A stretch of 64,000 nucleotides of DNA, from NCBI RefSeq assembly GCF_014201335.1, contig NZ_JACHEB010000010.1, forward strand, positions 209,018-273,017, read 5' to 3'. How positions within the stretch are numbered: the stretch's first letter is position 1; every line of letters starts with the position of its first letter. The position numbers and the translations under genes were made by a program. Below the pieces are notes generated by a model that saw only the letters and a program-made list of their open reading frames with translations, searched no databases and was not told the DNA's origin. Below are positions 27,325 through 36,542 of this stretch, piece after piece. The stretch comes from Tunturiibacter gelidiferens (GTDB lineage: Bacteria > Acidobacteriota > Terriglobia > Terriglobales > Acidobacteriaceae).

Positions 27325-27672
27325 CTATTTGGTGAACGAAGAGATCGCCGTCGCTTCATCGTCTTTAACATCGAAGACGGTGTAGAGCTTGGTGATCTGC
27401 AGCAGGTCGTGTACTTTCTTGGTGAGGTTCAACAGCTTGAGCTCGCCGCCGCTGTTCTTGACGGTGGTGAAGGCGCTGACCAGCTCGCCGATGCCCGAGC
27501 TGTCGATGTAGCTGATGTCGCCCAGGTTGAGCAAAATCTTATTGGAACCTTTGGCCAGAACATCGCGCACGGCGTCGCGGATCGTCACGCTGCCTTCGCC
27601 TAGGGTAATGCGGCCGCTGAGATCCAGAATGGTGATTCCATCCACCTGGCGAGTTTTTACTTTCATGCTCAT
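27325..27672 (-). CDS. STAS-domain anti-sigma factor antagonist
   Basis: 115 residues, a single STAS domain. The conserved phosphorylatable serine lies in ISYIDSSGIGELVSA, as in SpoIIAA/RsbV. The start ATG has AAGGAGA nine bases upstream. It lies 14 bp downstream of an RsbW-like kinase gene, forming a partner-switch pair. The unphosphorylated antagonist would bind the kinase and release a sigma factor or other target. No sigma factor gene and no dedicated phosphatase are adjacent. The symbol is left blank because the regulated target is unknown. Confidence 0.92.
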   Translation of the reverse strand: MSMKVKTRQVDGITILDLSGRITLGEGSVTIRDAVRDVLAKGSNKILLNLGDISYIDSSGIGELVSAFTTVKNSGGELKLLNLTKKVHDLLQITKLYTVFDVKDDEATAISSFTK

Positions 27673-27686
27673 GTCTAGTGTTCTCC

Positions 27687-28214
27687 TTAGGTCCCCGACT
27701 GCGCGGGTGTTCGATGCTTGATAAGAGTCAGTTCTGTGCCCGGATGTAACTGGCGAAAGTTTACCTCATCCATGAAAGCCTTGATAAGAAAGATACCTCG
27801 CCCGGAGCCGCGGAGGATATTTTCCGGGGCGAGGGGGTCCGGAATCTTTTCTGGATCGAGCCCGGGGCCCTGGTCTGAAATACGGATGATCAGCGAGTCT
27901 GACGTCGTCTCAAACGACGCTATCACATGCTTGTTAGTGTCGTACGAGTTGCCGTGCAGCACCGCGTTGACCGCGGCCTCGCGCACGGCCATGGCGATGT
28001 GTGGAACGGTGTCTTCGTCAAAGCCAGCACGCTGCGCGCATTGCTCAGCGGTCTGCTCAATCTTGTTAACACTGTCGAGAGACGAATCCAGGGTGAAGCT
28101 GACACGGCTTGTCGTTGAATCGGCCAAAGCAGTCCTTGCAGTGCTGGTATGCCAGTCGTCAACGTCAGACAACAGCGATGATGGCAGTTTGCTTGTGGAT
28201 TTCTCGAATGTCAA
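27687..28214 (-). CDS. RsbW-like anti-sigma regulatory kinase
   Basis: 175 residues. The C-terminal two thirds is a GHKL ATPase of the HATPase_c_2 type: VREAAVNAVLHGN (N-box), ISDQGPGLDP (G1), and GSGRGIFLIKAFMD (G2). The N-terminal ~45 residues are Ser/Thr-rich and not conserved. A TTG is used as start; the site before it (AGAGA) is weak, so a shorter start is possible. It is the upstream gene of the STAS antagonist. It should phosphorylate the STAS serine and bind a sigma factor. No extra domain is visible. Confidence 0.88.
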   Translation of the reverse strand: MTFEKSTSKLPSSLLSDVDDWHTSTARTALADSTTSRVSFTLDSSLDSVNKIEQTAEQCAQRAGFDEDTVPHIAMAVREAAVNAVLHGNSYDTNKHVIASFETTSDSLIIRISDQGPGLDPEKIPDPLAPENILRGSGRGIFLIKAFMDEVNFRQLHPGTELTLIKHRTPAQSGT

Positions 28215-28361
28215 GGTGGTGTCTCTTTTCTTCCGTGGATTTCGGTCCCTTAATGGCCCAAAAAGTTGACCAGACCGGCTCGTTCCGCCAACCTATCGGC
28301 AGCAAGGTGGGCTAACATGCGACTAAAGGCTAAGTTTTTGGAATCTAACCCGTAACTCGTT

Positions 28362-29639
28362 ATGACAAAGCATGCTAATCAAAGGACGAGTGTCTCGGCC
28401 CTCTTGGGCTCAGCCGTTGCAGACGCGCAGGGGGGCACCCTTGGCCATGTGCGTGAGTTCGCCGTGGCCCCCTCCGTCGACGCCGCTCACATTCACGGCA
28501 TCGTCCTCAGACTGGCTTCGGCCCCGCGCGGCAAACGACCGTCCCTGGTCCTGATCTCCCAGCTCCAGCTAAGCCCTGGTGGCGACATGCAGCTCCGTGA
28601 AGACGAGCAACCCACTCCACTTCAAGAGGATGACGACTACCTTCTGCTGGAGCGCGACCTGCTGGACCAGCAGATTATCGACGTACACGGGCACAAGGTT
28701 GTCCGCGTCAACGACGTCGATCTCGTATGGGAGAACTGTCAGGAAGACACTCCCGATCTCACTCTGCGCATCGCCGAGGTGGAGGTCGGGATGCGCGGGG
28801 CTGTCCGCCGCCTTCTGAAGGGCCTCCCCGCGACTTCGATCGACCGCATCGCCTCCCGCTTCGGCGCCAGTGTCATCCCCTGGGACTTCGTTGACCTCAT
28901 CGAACGCGATCCAGCCCGCCGCGTCAAGCTGAAGATCGAGCAGGATCGCCTCTCGAAGATGCACCCCTCCGACATCGCTGACATTCTCGAGGAACTGGCT
29001 CCCGCAGAGCGCCACGCCCTTTTTATCTCGCTCGACGAGGAGGTTGCTGCCGAGGCCCTCGAAGAGGTCAAGCCGAAGATGCAGCAGTCCCTCATCGAAT
29101 CCCTCGACTCCGGGCAGATCGCCGGCATCGTCGAAGAGATGGATCCAGGCGCCGCCGCTGACCTGCTCTCTGAAATGACCGATGAGCGCTCCGAGGCGAT
29201 TCTCGAAGAGATGAACCCCGAGGAGCGCCAGGACGTCGAAGACCTGCTTGAGTTCTCCGGCGACTCCGCTGCAGGCCGCATGACAACTGAGTATCTTGCC
29301 TTACCCTCCACAGCTCTCGTCGATCGGGCAATCGATTCGTTGCGAGAGTATGAAGGCGATATAGAAAACATCACCGACGTTTTTCTGCTCGACGAAGAGG
29401 AAAAGGTCATTGCGGTAGTTCCCATCGTTCAGTTACTTCTGGCTGCGGCTGGTACTCCATTGGCCGATCTGCCCCGAGGCCACCTTGTCACCTGCAACGT
29501 CGACGCAAACGGACGAAAGGTCGCCGAGCTCTTCGACAAATACAATCTGCGGTCACTGCCGGTGATCGATCACGAGAAACAACTCGCCGGGGTCATCCAC
29601 GCCGAACAGATAATTGCTCTTTTGAGGGCGAGCCGCTAG
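28362..29639 (+). CDS. Cytoplasmic MgtE-N/CBS domain protein without a channel
   Basis: 425 residues, soluble. Residues ~10-125 are PRC-barrel-like (SAVADAQGGTLGHVREFAV; IIDVHGHKVVRVNDVDL). Residues ~190-300 are the helical MgtE intracellular N domain (KMHPSDIADILEEL and repeats of this form). Residues ~305-420 hold two CBS motifs. The MgtE membrane domain is absent. In MgtE, the N and CBS domains sense Mg2+ and gate the pore. Here they probably regulate another transporter, the best candidate being the NRAMP-like gene at 35.1 kb; acidobacterial genomes often have the two side by side. Four genes separate them here. Confidence 0.85.
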   Translation: MTKHANQRTSVSALLGSAVADAQGGTLGHVREFAVAPSVDAAHIHGIVLRLASAPRGKRPSLVLISQLQLSPGGDMQLREDEQPTPLQEDDDYLLLERDLLDQQIIDVHGHKVVRVNDVDLVWENCQEDTPDLTLRIAEVEVGMRGAVRRLLKGLPATSIDRIASRFGASVIPWDFVDLIERDPARRVKLKIEQDRLSKMHPSDIADILEELAPAERHALFISLDEEVAAEALEEVKPKMQQSLIESLDSGQIAGIVEEMDPGAAADLLSEMTDERSEAILEEMNPEERQDVEDLLEFSGDSAAGRMTTEYLALPSTALVDRAIDSLREYEGDIENITDVFLLDEEEKVIAVVPIVQLLLAAAGTPLADLPRGHLVTCNVDANGRKVAELFDKYNLRSLPVIDHEKQLAGVIHAEQIIALLRASR

Positions 29640-29678
29640 AACAGACATCAGGAAAACGAAAGGGAAACGCAGCACGGC

Positions 29679-30755
29679 ATGAAGATTCTGTACGCCACCG
29701 GCCTCTCACCAAACGATACCTCCCTCTATCGCCTTTGGGCCTTGGAGCGCCTCGGCCACCAGGTCATTCCATTCAACGTCTTCGACTACGAGTCCAGAAA
29801 CCCAATCATTCGCAAGGTAAACCAGCGCCTGGTCATGGGACCCTCCGTGGCGCGACTCAATGGCGATCTCATCAAAATCGCAGCAGCAGAAAAACCTGAC
29901 ATCCTCTGGACGGACAAGCTTCTCTACATTCGGCCCAGTACGCTCGATCGCATGCGTGCGATGAATATCGCCACTGTCAGTTACATGATCGACAATCCGT
30001 TTGGAACCCGCCAGGACCCAGGCTGGCGCCTCTACATGAAGGGCATTCCCCACTATGACCTTCACGTCGTCCAGCGCGACAAGAACATTCTCGATTACAA
30101 ATCGCGCGGTGCCCGCGACGTCATCAAAATTCAGACCGCCTACGAACCAACATTGCAATTCCCCCCCCCTGACGGCTGGTCCGACGCCAATCGCAATCGC
30201 GAGGTCTCCTTCATCGGAACGCCCTACGACGACCGCGCCCAGACCCTCACCCGCCTGTCGCAGGAGTGCAAATTTCCGGTCGTGATCTCCGGCAATCCAC
30301 GCCAGTGGGCTCGCGCTATGCAACCGGCCGCGTACAAAGCCCTCTTCAACGGCGGGGAACTCTTTCGCGACGAATACCGCGAAGGCATCTGGAAGTCGAA
30401 GATCAATCTGAGCTTCATCACTCACTCCAACTGCGACGAGTTCGTGCACAAAAGCTTTGAAATCGCCGGGTGCGGAGGCTTCCTGCTCGCTGAGCGTTCC
30501 GACGGCCACATGCAGCGCTTCAAAGAAGACGAAGAGGCTGTCTTCTTCACCGGCTTCGAAGAGTTAGTCGCGAAGATCCGTCGTTATTTGCCCGACGAGT
30601 CGGCACGTCAACGCATCGCCGCTGCTGGTTGCGTTCGCGCAGCACGCGATGGTTACTACAACGACCGACAGGTCGAGTTGATTGTAGAGCGCGCGCAATT
30701 GATCCTTCAAAAGTTGAAGCCTTCTGCCAAAACAGAGCACGCAGGCAGTCGGTGA
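29679..30755 (+). CDS. CgeB-like glycosyltransferase
   Basis: 358 residues, a GT-B type protein of the CgeB/DUF3880 family. MKILYATGLSPNDTSLYRLWALERLGHQV begins the N-terminal Rossmann half. The C-terminal half contains INLSFITHSN, KSFEIAGCGGFLLAERS and EEAVFFTGFEELVAKIRRYL, the glyco_trans_1_2 nucleotide-sugar binding pattern. No membrane segment is seen, so it is cytoplasmic. It overlaps the next gene, a GMC oxidoreductase, by four bases (GTGA), which implies coupled translation. The acceptor is unknown; family members glycosylate spore-coat or cell-surface polymers. Confidence 0.85.
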   Translation: MKILYATGLSPNDTSLYRLWALERLGHQVIPFNVFDYESRNPIIRKVNQRLVMGPSVARLNGDLIKIAAAEKPDILWTDKLLYIRPSTLDRMRAMNIATVSYMIDNPFGTRQDPGWRLYMKGIPHYDLHVVQRDKNILDYKSRGARDVIKIQTAYEPTLQFPPPDGWSDANRNREVSFIGTPYDDRAQTLTRLSQECKFPVVISGNPRQWARAMQPAAYKALFNGGELFRDEYREGIWKSKINLSFITHSNCDEFVHKSFEIAGCGGFLLAERSDGHMQRFKEDEEAVFFTGFEELVAKIRRYLPDESARQRIAAAGCVRAARDGYYNDRQVELIVERAQLILQKLKPSAKTEHAGSR

Positions 30756-32305
30756 TTCACGATCTACTTCATGACGCGCCTGCCGTTTCCACTGCGGACA
30801 TCTGCATCATCGGTGCGGGGGCCGCAGGTATCACGCTTGCGGTAGAGTCTGCACAAAAAGGAAAAAAAGTCCTGCTGCTCGAAGGCGGCGGCGCGACCAG
30901 GGAAGACTCGTCGCAGTCCCTCTACGACAGCGAGATCGTCGGCCTTCCCCATCGCGGCATCCACACTGGACGCATCCGCGTAAAAGGAGGCACAACGGTC
31001 CGCTGGGGAGGCCAGATCCTCGAACTCGACACTCTCGACTTCACCCCGCGCCCCGGCGTCCCCGAAAGTGGCTGGCCGTTTCCAAAATCCACCCTGACAC
31101 CTTTCTACGAGCGGGCTCTCTCGCTCGAGGGCCTCGCCAAGGTTGAACGCAGCGACGCCGCCGTCTGGCAGGATCTCGGCCTGCCTTTCACCCAGTACGA
31201 CAATCTCGAAGCCTACCTCTCGCGCTGGTGCCCCGAACCGAACTTCGCGCGGCTTCATCACAAAACACTCGCCGAACATCCCAACATCCATCTCTGGCTT
31301 CACGCGAGCGCCGTCGAGCTGATGACCGAGGGCCCAGCCGCTACTGGCCTTCGCGCGCGCACCCTCACCGGCATGGAAGCCGTCTTTCGAGCCCCGCACT
31401 ACATCTTTGCGTTGGGCGGTATCGAGAGCTCGCGCTTCTTCCTGCAGCCTCGCCCCGGCGGCCTGCCCTGGAACCGCTCCGGCCTCCTCGGCCAACACTT
31501 TCAGGATCACATCGACTGCAACGCCGCCGCCGTCGAACCGCTCGACCCGGAGCGATTCCACGACACCTTCGACCCCATCATCACCCACGGCTTCAAATAC
31601 CTCCCCAAGCTGCGCCTCGTCCCGCAGTCGCAGGCCGCACACGGCACCCTCAACATCGGCTCGACCATGTCCTTCGAGGACACAGGGAAGGTCCGCGGCC
31701 AGGCAAAAACAACCGTTCGCAACCTCATTCGCGCCCGCTTCAGCGAAGTGACCCGCGACAATCTCCAGCACACAGCAAAGCATCTGCCCATGCTTGTCCA
31801 CCAGGCCTGGCGTTACAAAGTCCAGCGCCGCGCCTACAGCCCACCCGAAGTTCGCATCTTTCTTCGCGTCCACTGCGAGCAGGAGCCCACCTCGAGCAGC
31901 AGCATCACCCTTACCGATCAGCGCGACTCGCTCGGTCTCTTCCGCATCCGCTTCGACTGGCAGATCTCGGAGAGGGAACTGGACACCATCAGACAGTATG
32001 TCCTCATCGCCCAGCGCGTCCTCGCCGGTCTAGCTCGCATCATCCCCAACGAAGACCTGATGTCCGGCAGTCCCAACTTCCTCGCCCGCTGCGACGACAG
32101 CAACCACCACATGGGCGGCATGCGCATGTCCACCTCCGACGCCACTGGCATTGTCGACACCGACCTCCGCCTCTACGGCCTCACCAACACCTACATCTGC
32201 AGCTCTGCCGTCTTTCCCAGCTCTGGATTCTCGAACCCAACCCACACCGTCCTGGCCCTCGCCCTGCGCCTCAGCGACCACCTCTCCAATACGCGCAGTA
32301 CCTGA
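30752..32305 (+). CDS. GMC-family FAD-dependent oxidoreductase
   Basis: 517 residues. The GTG at 30752 overlaps the glycosyltransferase stop. The frame extends upstream within that gene, but the product's natural N-terminus is VIHDLLHD, followed by the FAD fold CIIGAGAAGITLAVESA and LLLEGGG. GGTTVRWGGQILEL and the C-terminal NHHMGGMRMS, VFPSSGFSNPTHTVLALA are GMC motifs, with the catalytic histidine in the first and the partner His in the second. The family oxidises alcohol groups of sugars, choline or cholesterol. No signal peptide is present. Its tight coupling to a glycosyltransferase suggests oxidation of a sugar or nucleotide-linked sugar. Confidence 0.88.
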   Translation: MIHDLLHDAPAVSTADICIIGAGAAGITLAVESAQKGKKVLLLEGGGATREDSSQSLYDSEIVGLPHRGIHTGRIRVKGGTTVRWGGQILELDTLDFTPRPGVPESGWPFPKSTLTPFYERALSLEGLAKVERSDAAVWQDLGLPFTQYDNLEAYLSRWCPEPNFARLHHKTLAEHPNIHLWLHASAVELMTEGPAATGLRARTLTGMEAVFRAPHYIFALGGIESSRFFLQPRPGGLPWNRSGLLGQHFQDHIDCNAAAVEPLDPERFHDTFDPIITHGFKYLPKLRLVPQSQAAHGTLNIGSTMSFEDTGKVRGQAKTTVRNLIRARFSEVTRDNLQHTAKHLPMLVHQAWRYKVQRRAYSPPEVRIFLRVHCEQEPTSSSSITLTDQRDSLGLFRIRFDWQISERELDTIRQYVLIAQRVLAGLARIIPNEDLMSGSPNFLARCDDSNHHMGGMRMSTSDATGIVDTDLRLYGLTNTYICSSAVFPSSGFSNPTHTVLALALRLSDHLSNTRST

Positions 32306-32369
32306 TTGCAACTTCCGCTCATTCTTCACCGTCAAACTGCTGGAAGGCGTTCTTCAGTAGAGACAGGCC

Positions 32370-33929
32370 ATGTCCATTCGCTTAGCTCACGCTGCGCTGG
32401 CTGTTTTACTCTTGGCAACCGCACTCTCCACCCTGGCCCAATCTCCTGGCCAGTCCGGCTTCACTCTGCACGCCCGAGCCCGCGTTGTCCTCACCGACGT
32501 CACCGTCACCGACAAGAACGGCAACCCGGTCCACAATCTAAGCCGCTCCGCCTTTCACATCTTCGACGACAAAAAACCGCAGGACATAGGCTCCTTCGAA
32601 GAGCACACCGGCGCACAGGCCGCCGTCATGCCGATCGCCGCACCAGCCGCCCCGCACACCTTCAGCAACGACTACCTGCTCCACCCTCCGCCCGCCTTCA
32701 ACGTCATCGTCCTCAATACCGATAGCATCGACGTCGTCACGCAGATGTACGTCTACAAGCAGCTCACCGACTTCATCGACGCTCTGCCGCCGCAAAACTC
32801 GCTCGCGATCTTCGTCCACGGTGGAGAGTTCAGTCTCCTCCTGCAGAACTTCACCACGGACCACGCACTTCTGCACGCCGCCGTTCGCAAAGCCGTACCC
32901 GTCGTACGGATGCCCGAGATCCGGACTCCAGCAGAGCTAGCCAATCGTTCCTGCGAGGCTATGCACGAGATCGCCGTCTATCTCGGCCAGCTTCCGGGTC
33001 GAAAAAATGTGCTCTGGTTCAGTGCGGGCTCCGCTCTCGCCGACCCGACAAAAATACCCACCGTCGACTATGGCGCCCTTCGCATCATCTACGATGAGCT
33101 CGAAGCCAGCCGCATCGCGCTCTATCCGATCGACGTACGCGGTGTCGAAGCAGGCCTCTCCCTCGAGACCGTCCTGATGGACGAGGAAGCCAAAGCTACC
33201 GGCGGGCGCGCTCTCTACGCCAGCAACGGCCTCGCCCAGTTCTCCTTGAAGACCATCGCCACCGACGCCGACTTCTACACGCTCTCCTACTCGCCGCGCG
33301 ACTTCAAGCAGGACAATAAGTGGCACAAGGTTAAGGTCACCCTCGATGGCGGACCCTACACCCTCTCCTACCGAACCGGCTACTTCGACGACGGAGCCAA
33401 CGCCTCCGACCCGAGTGACGTAAAGAAAGTGCGAATGCTCCTCACCTCCAACGGCGAGAAGTTTCAACTCCCCGGGAACTACGACCAACCCATCATTTTC
33501 CAGGCCGAGGTGCAGCCCGCATCATCAGTATCCCTCCCAGAAAACACCTCCACAGTCCCCGAGAAGAAAAACGAGGCAATCTACAACATCCGCTACACCG
33601 TGCCCGCAGCAGACTTCGTTCAGCAGAACATCCCCGGCGGGCAGCGCGTCCAGATCGGAGCCGGCGTCGTCGCCTTCAATCAGTATGGCCGTCCTGTCGG
33701 ACACATCAGCCAGAAGTTCACTCTCAGCTTCGACTGCGACAAACTCAGCAAAGCTCCGAACGGCAAGATCTACTTCGACCAGCAATTCAGTATTCCCAAG
33801 GGACAGAACTACCTCTTCATCGCCGTCTGGGATACACTCGGCGGCCGTCTCGGCACCGTTCAGATCCCCCTAAACGTCGCTAAGCGAGTAGAACCACCCC
33901 ACGATCAAACCGGCCAGCCCAGGCCCTGA
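32370..33929 (+). CDS. VWFA-related secreted protein (TIGR03436 type)
   Basis: 519 residues. Signal peptide ALAVLLLATALSTLAQ. An N-terminal domain VVLTDVTVTDKNGNPVHNLSRSAFHIFDDKKPQ precedes the vWA-like domain (about 110-320): FNVIVLNTDSIDVVTQ carries a partial metal-site D-x-S, then NVLWFSAGSAL and YPIDVRGVEAG. This is the acidobacterial VWFA-related family, found in many copies in that phylum; the function is unknown. It lies between the GMC oxidoreductase and the aldo/keto reductase, same strand, with gaps of 64 and 56 bp. Likely exported to periplasm or cell surface. Confidence 0.88.
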   Translation: MSIRLAHAALAVLLLATALSTLAQSPGQSGFTLHARARVVLTDVTVTDKNGNPVHNLSRSAFHIFDDKKPQDIGSFEEHTGAQAAVMPIAAPAAPHTFSNDYLLHPPPAFNVIVLNTDSIDVVTQMYVYKQLTDFIDALPPQNSLAIFVHGGEFSLLLQNFTTDHALLHAAVRKAVPVVRMPEIRTPAELANRSCEAMHEIAVYLGQLPGRKNVLWFSAGSALADPTKIPTVDYGALRIIYDELEASRIALYPIDVRGVEAGLSLETVLMDEEAKATGGRALYASNGLAQFSLKTIATDADFYTLSYSPRDFKQDNKWHKVKVTLDGGPYTLSYRTGYFDDGANASDPSDVKKVRMLLTSNGEKFQLPGNYDQPIIFQAEVQPASSVSLPENTSTVPEKKNEAIYNIRYTVPAADFVQQNIPGGQRVQIGAGVVAFNQYGRPVGHISQKFTLSFDCDKLSKAPNGKIYFDQQFSIPKGQNYLFIAVWDTLGGRLGTVQIPLNVAKRVEPPHDQTGQPRP

Positions 33930-33985
33930 CCGCCATCACAACAGTCACTTCCCATCTCTCTCCACTTGAGCCAGAATCATCTGGA

Positions 33986-34987
33986 ATGCAACTCATCGAA
34001 TTAGCCGATACCGGCCGCACCACCACCCGCCTCGGCTTCGGCTGCTCCAGCCTGATGGGCGCCATGGGCCGTCGCGCGTCGCTTGCCATCCTTGAAGCAG
34101 CCTACGACGCGGGCATCCGCCACTTCGACGTCGCTCCCATGTACGGCTACGGCGAGGCCGAGAGCTGTCTTGGCGAATTCCTCCAGCGCCACGCCCAGAT
34201 CACCGTCACCACAAAATACGGAATCCCTCCCGGGAAAAAGCCCTCTCTGATCTCAGCCGCCCGCCGCGTAGCAGGGCCGATCATCAAGACCCTCCCAAGC
34301 CTGAAGCACCGTCTCGCTCAAGCGGCAAACGCCGCCACGCGCCCCAGCGAAAGAGCCACCTTCACACCGCAGGAAGCGAAAGCCTCTCTTGAACACAGCC
34401 TCGCCGCACTACGCACCGACCATATCGATGTCTGGTTACTGCACGAGGCCTCGGCCGCCGATCTTCACGACGACGCCCTTCTAACCCTCCTCGAACGCGA
34501 GAAGCAAAGAGGAACGATCGGCACCTTCGGCATAGGCAGCGGCGCGGACAAAATCCCCAGCCTCCTGGCCGAGCGTCCCTCGTACTGCCGTACCCTCCAG
34601 TACGAATGGTCCGTTCTAGACGCAAACGTAGAGGCCGCACGTGCCGCCCCGGCACCGCCCTTTCGAATTCATCACCGCACTCTAACCGAAAACTTCCGCT
34701 CGCTCCACCGCGCTCTTACAGAAAACAGGGAACTCTGCAAACGCTGGTCCGCGTCGACGAACATCGACCTCAGCAACGCGAACGATCTCGCCCGCCTCAT
34801 GCTGAAGGCTGCGCTTCTGATGGATCCGGCAAGCATCATTCTCTTCTCTTCGAAAAACTCGCACCACATTAGCGCCAACGCAAAACTGGCTGACGACCGA
34901 ACCCTCGAAGCTCCCGCAGCCGCACTCTACCGCCTCGTACAAGCCGAACGAGATCAGCTCTTCCCAAGCCAGCCAGAAGCAACCTAG
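33986..34987 (+). CDS. Aldo/keto reductase
   Basis: 333 residues, a TIM-barrel aldo/keto reductase. LGFGCSSLMG begins the barrel; the catalytic aspartate and tyrosine lie in GIRHFDVAPMYGYGEAE, and the lysine in ITVTTKYGIPPGK. HIDVWLLHEAS supplies the histidine region. It is a soluble NADPH-dependent carbonyl reductase, substrate unknown. The C-terminal half is shorter on the NADP-binding motif than typical (MDPASIILFSSKNSHHI). It closes the four-gene cassette and would interconvert a sugar carbonyl with its alcohol if it works with the GMC enzyme; that link is inference. Confidence 0.85.
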   Translation: MQLIELADTGRTTTRLGFGCSSLMGAMGRRASLAILEAAYDAGIRHFDVAPMYGYGEAESCLGEFLQRHAQITVTTKYGIPPGKKPSLISAARRVAGPIIKTLPSLKHRLAQAANAATRPSERATFTPQEAKASLEHSLAALRTDHIDVWLLHEASAADLHDDALLTLLEREKQRGTIGTFGIGSGADKIPSLLAERPSYCRTLQYEWSVLDANVEAARAAPAPPFRIHHRTLTENFRSLHRALTENRELCKRWSASTNIDLSNANDLARLMLKAALLMDPASIILFSSKNSHHISANAKLADDRTLEAPAAALYRLVQAERDQLFPSQPEAT

Positions 34988-35119
34988 CTACCTATCTCAA
35001 GGATCATCTGCTCTCCCTGCGCCGGGGCAGGAAGATGAGTTAGCCTGTTAGAGGCGGACCAATAGGTCCTCCCCAAAAGCACAAATTTCACCTCACTCGT
35101 CCGCACACAAGGATAAGCA

Positions 35120-36370
35120 ATGAGCGCCTGGCGCACCTGGAGAACCCGACTCATTCTCATCTTCGCGGTGCTTGGTCCTGGCTTTATCACGGCCAACGTG
35201 GACAACGACGCGGGCGGCATCCTCACCTACTCCGCCGCGGGCGCGCAGTTCGGCTACACACTTCTGTGGACGATGATCCCAATCACCCTCGCGCTCATCG
35301 TCGTGCAGGAGATGTGCGCCCGCATGGGCGTAGTCACCGGCAAAGGCCTCAGCGACCTCATCCGCGAAGAGTTCGGGCTCCGCATCACCTTCGTCATCAT
35401 GATCCTTCTGGTGGCGGTCAACTTTACCAACGTGGTCACCGAGTTCTCCGGCATCGCAGGCAGCATGCAGCTCTTTCACGTCAGCAAATATCTCAGCGTC
35501 CCCATCTGCGCGGCCATCGTGTGGGTGCTTGTGGTCAAGGGCGACTACAAGAGCGTCGAAAAGATCTTCCTTATCGCCAGCGTCTTCTACATCGCCTACA
35601 TCATCACCGGCGTCCTCAGCGGCCCTGACTGGCATCTTGCTATGGTGGAGACAGTCAAGCTGCCTCCACGCAACGTCTGGTCAGACAAGGACTACGTCTA
35701 CACAACCGTCGCAGTCATCGGCACCACCATCACTCCATGGATGCAGTTTTATCTACAGTCCTCCATCGTTGAAAAGGGTGTCAGCATCCGCAAGTACAAA
35801 ACCTCGCGACTGGACGTCATCGTAGGCTCTATCTTCACCGACATTGTGGCCTGGTTCATCGTAGTGGCGTGTGCCGCCACCCTCTACACCCACGGCATCC
35901 GCCACATCTCCGACCCGTCAGATGCCGCTGGTGCGATGAAACCGCTGGCAGGCCAATATGCTTTCATTCTCTTCGCTGCTGGCCTCTTCAACGCGTCCCT
36001 CTTTGCAGCGTCGATCCTTCCCCTATCGACCGCCTATACCGTCTGCGAGGGCCTCGGCTTCGAGAGTGGTCTGGATAAGAGCTTCAACGACGCGAAGTTC
36101 TTCTACTGGCTCTACAGCGTGCTGCTCTTCGCGGGCGCGGCCATCGTGCTCGTCCCGAACTTTCCCTTGGTGAAGTTCAGCATCCTCTCGCAGGTGCTAA
36201 ACGGCATTCTTTTGCCCCTGGTCCTGGTCTTCATGTTGAAGTTGATCAACAAGCACGACCTCATGGGCAGCTACACCAACAAGCCCTGGTTCAACGTCAT
36301 CGCATGGACGACCGTCGTCATCGTCACAACTCTCTCGCTCATCCTCGTCTGGAATACACTTCACGGCTAG
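35120..36370 (+). CDS. Divergent NRAMP-family divalent metal transporter
   Basis: 416 residues, 11 predicted membrane helices. The first helix reads GPGFITANVDNDAGGILTY, aligning with the NRAMP DPGN motif but with Ala-Gly-Gly in place of Pro-Gly-Asn. In the sixth helix the canonical Met-Pro-His site is replaced by GTTITPWMQFYLQSS. Both changes alter the transition-metal ligands (Asn, Met, His), as in the subfamily reported to carry Mg2+. Downstream of an MgtE-N/CBS gene by 5.5 kb, with the sugar-redox cassette between. The start ATG has AAGGA upstream. The substrate remains inferred. Confidence 0.85.
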   Translation: MSAWRTWRTRLILIFAVLGPGFITANVDNDAGGILTYSAAGAQFGYTLLWTMIPITLALIVVQEMCARMGVVTGKGLSDLIREEFGLRITFVIMILLVAVNFTNVVTEFSGIAGSMQLFHVSKYLSVPICAAIVWVLVVKGDYKSVEKIFLIASVFYIAYIITGVLSGPDWHLAMVETVKLPPRNVWSDKDYVYTTVAVIGTTITPWMQFYLQSSIVEKGVSIRKYKTSRLDVIVGSIFTDIVAWFIVVACAATLYTHGIRHISDPSDAAGAMKPLAGQYAFILFAAGLFNASLFAASILPLSTAYTVCEGLGFESGLDKSFNDAKFFYWLYSVLLFAGAAIVLVPNFPLVKFSILSQVLNGILLPLVLVFMLKLINKHDLMGSYTNKPWFNVIAWTTVVIVTTLSLILVWNTLHG

Positions 36371-36542
36371 ACCGCCGGTTTTGTTTTTCTTATCCAGCTC
36401 CAAAACCGTGTCATCTCGACCGGAGGCGGCGCTCTTGCCGCCGCAGTGGAGAATCCCCGGCATTTCGCTCTTCTTCTCGGCTATGCTGCTTGTTCTCGCA
36501 GTGTCTCTTCCGCGTTCGACACCAATTGAAAACAGATCACTC

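Noticed and set aside
30764..32385. Long antisense and alternative frames across the GMC oxidoreductase (over 350 codons each)
   Set aside because: High-GC codon bias keeps shadow frames open; the products are low-complexity Arg/Pro/His-rich or lack any domain, while the plus-strand GMC frame has full family motifs.
34988..35119. Possible metal riboswitch (yybP-ykoY or M-box) before the NRAMP-like gene
   Set aside because: The leader lacks the conserved loop sequences and has no terminator hairpin; only a plain ribosome-binding site is visible.
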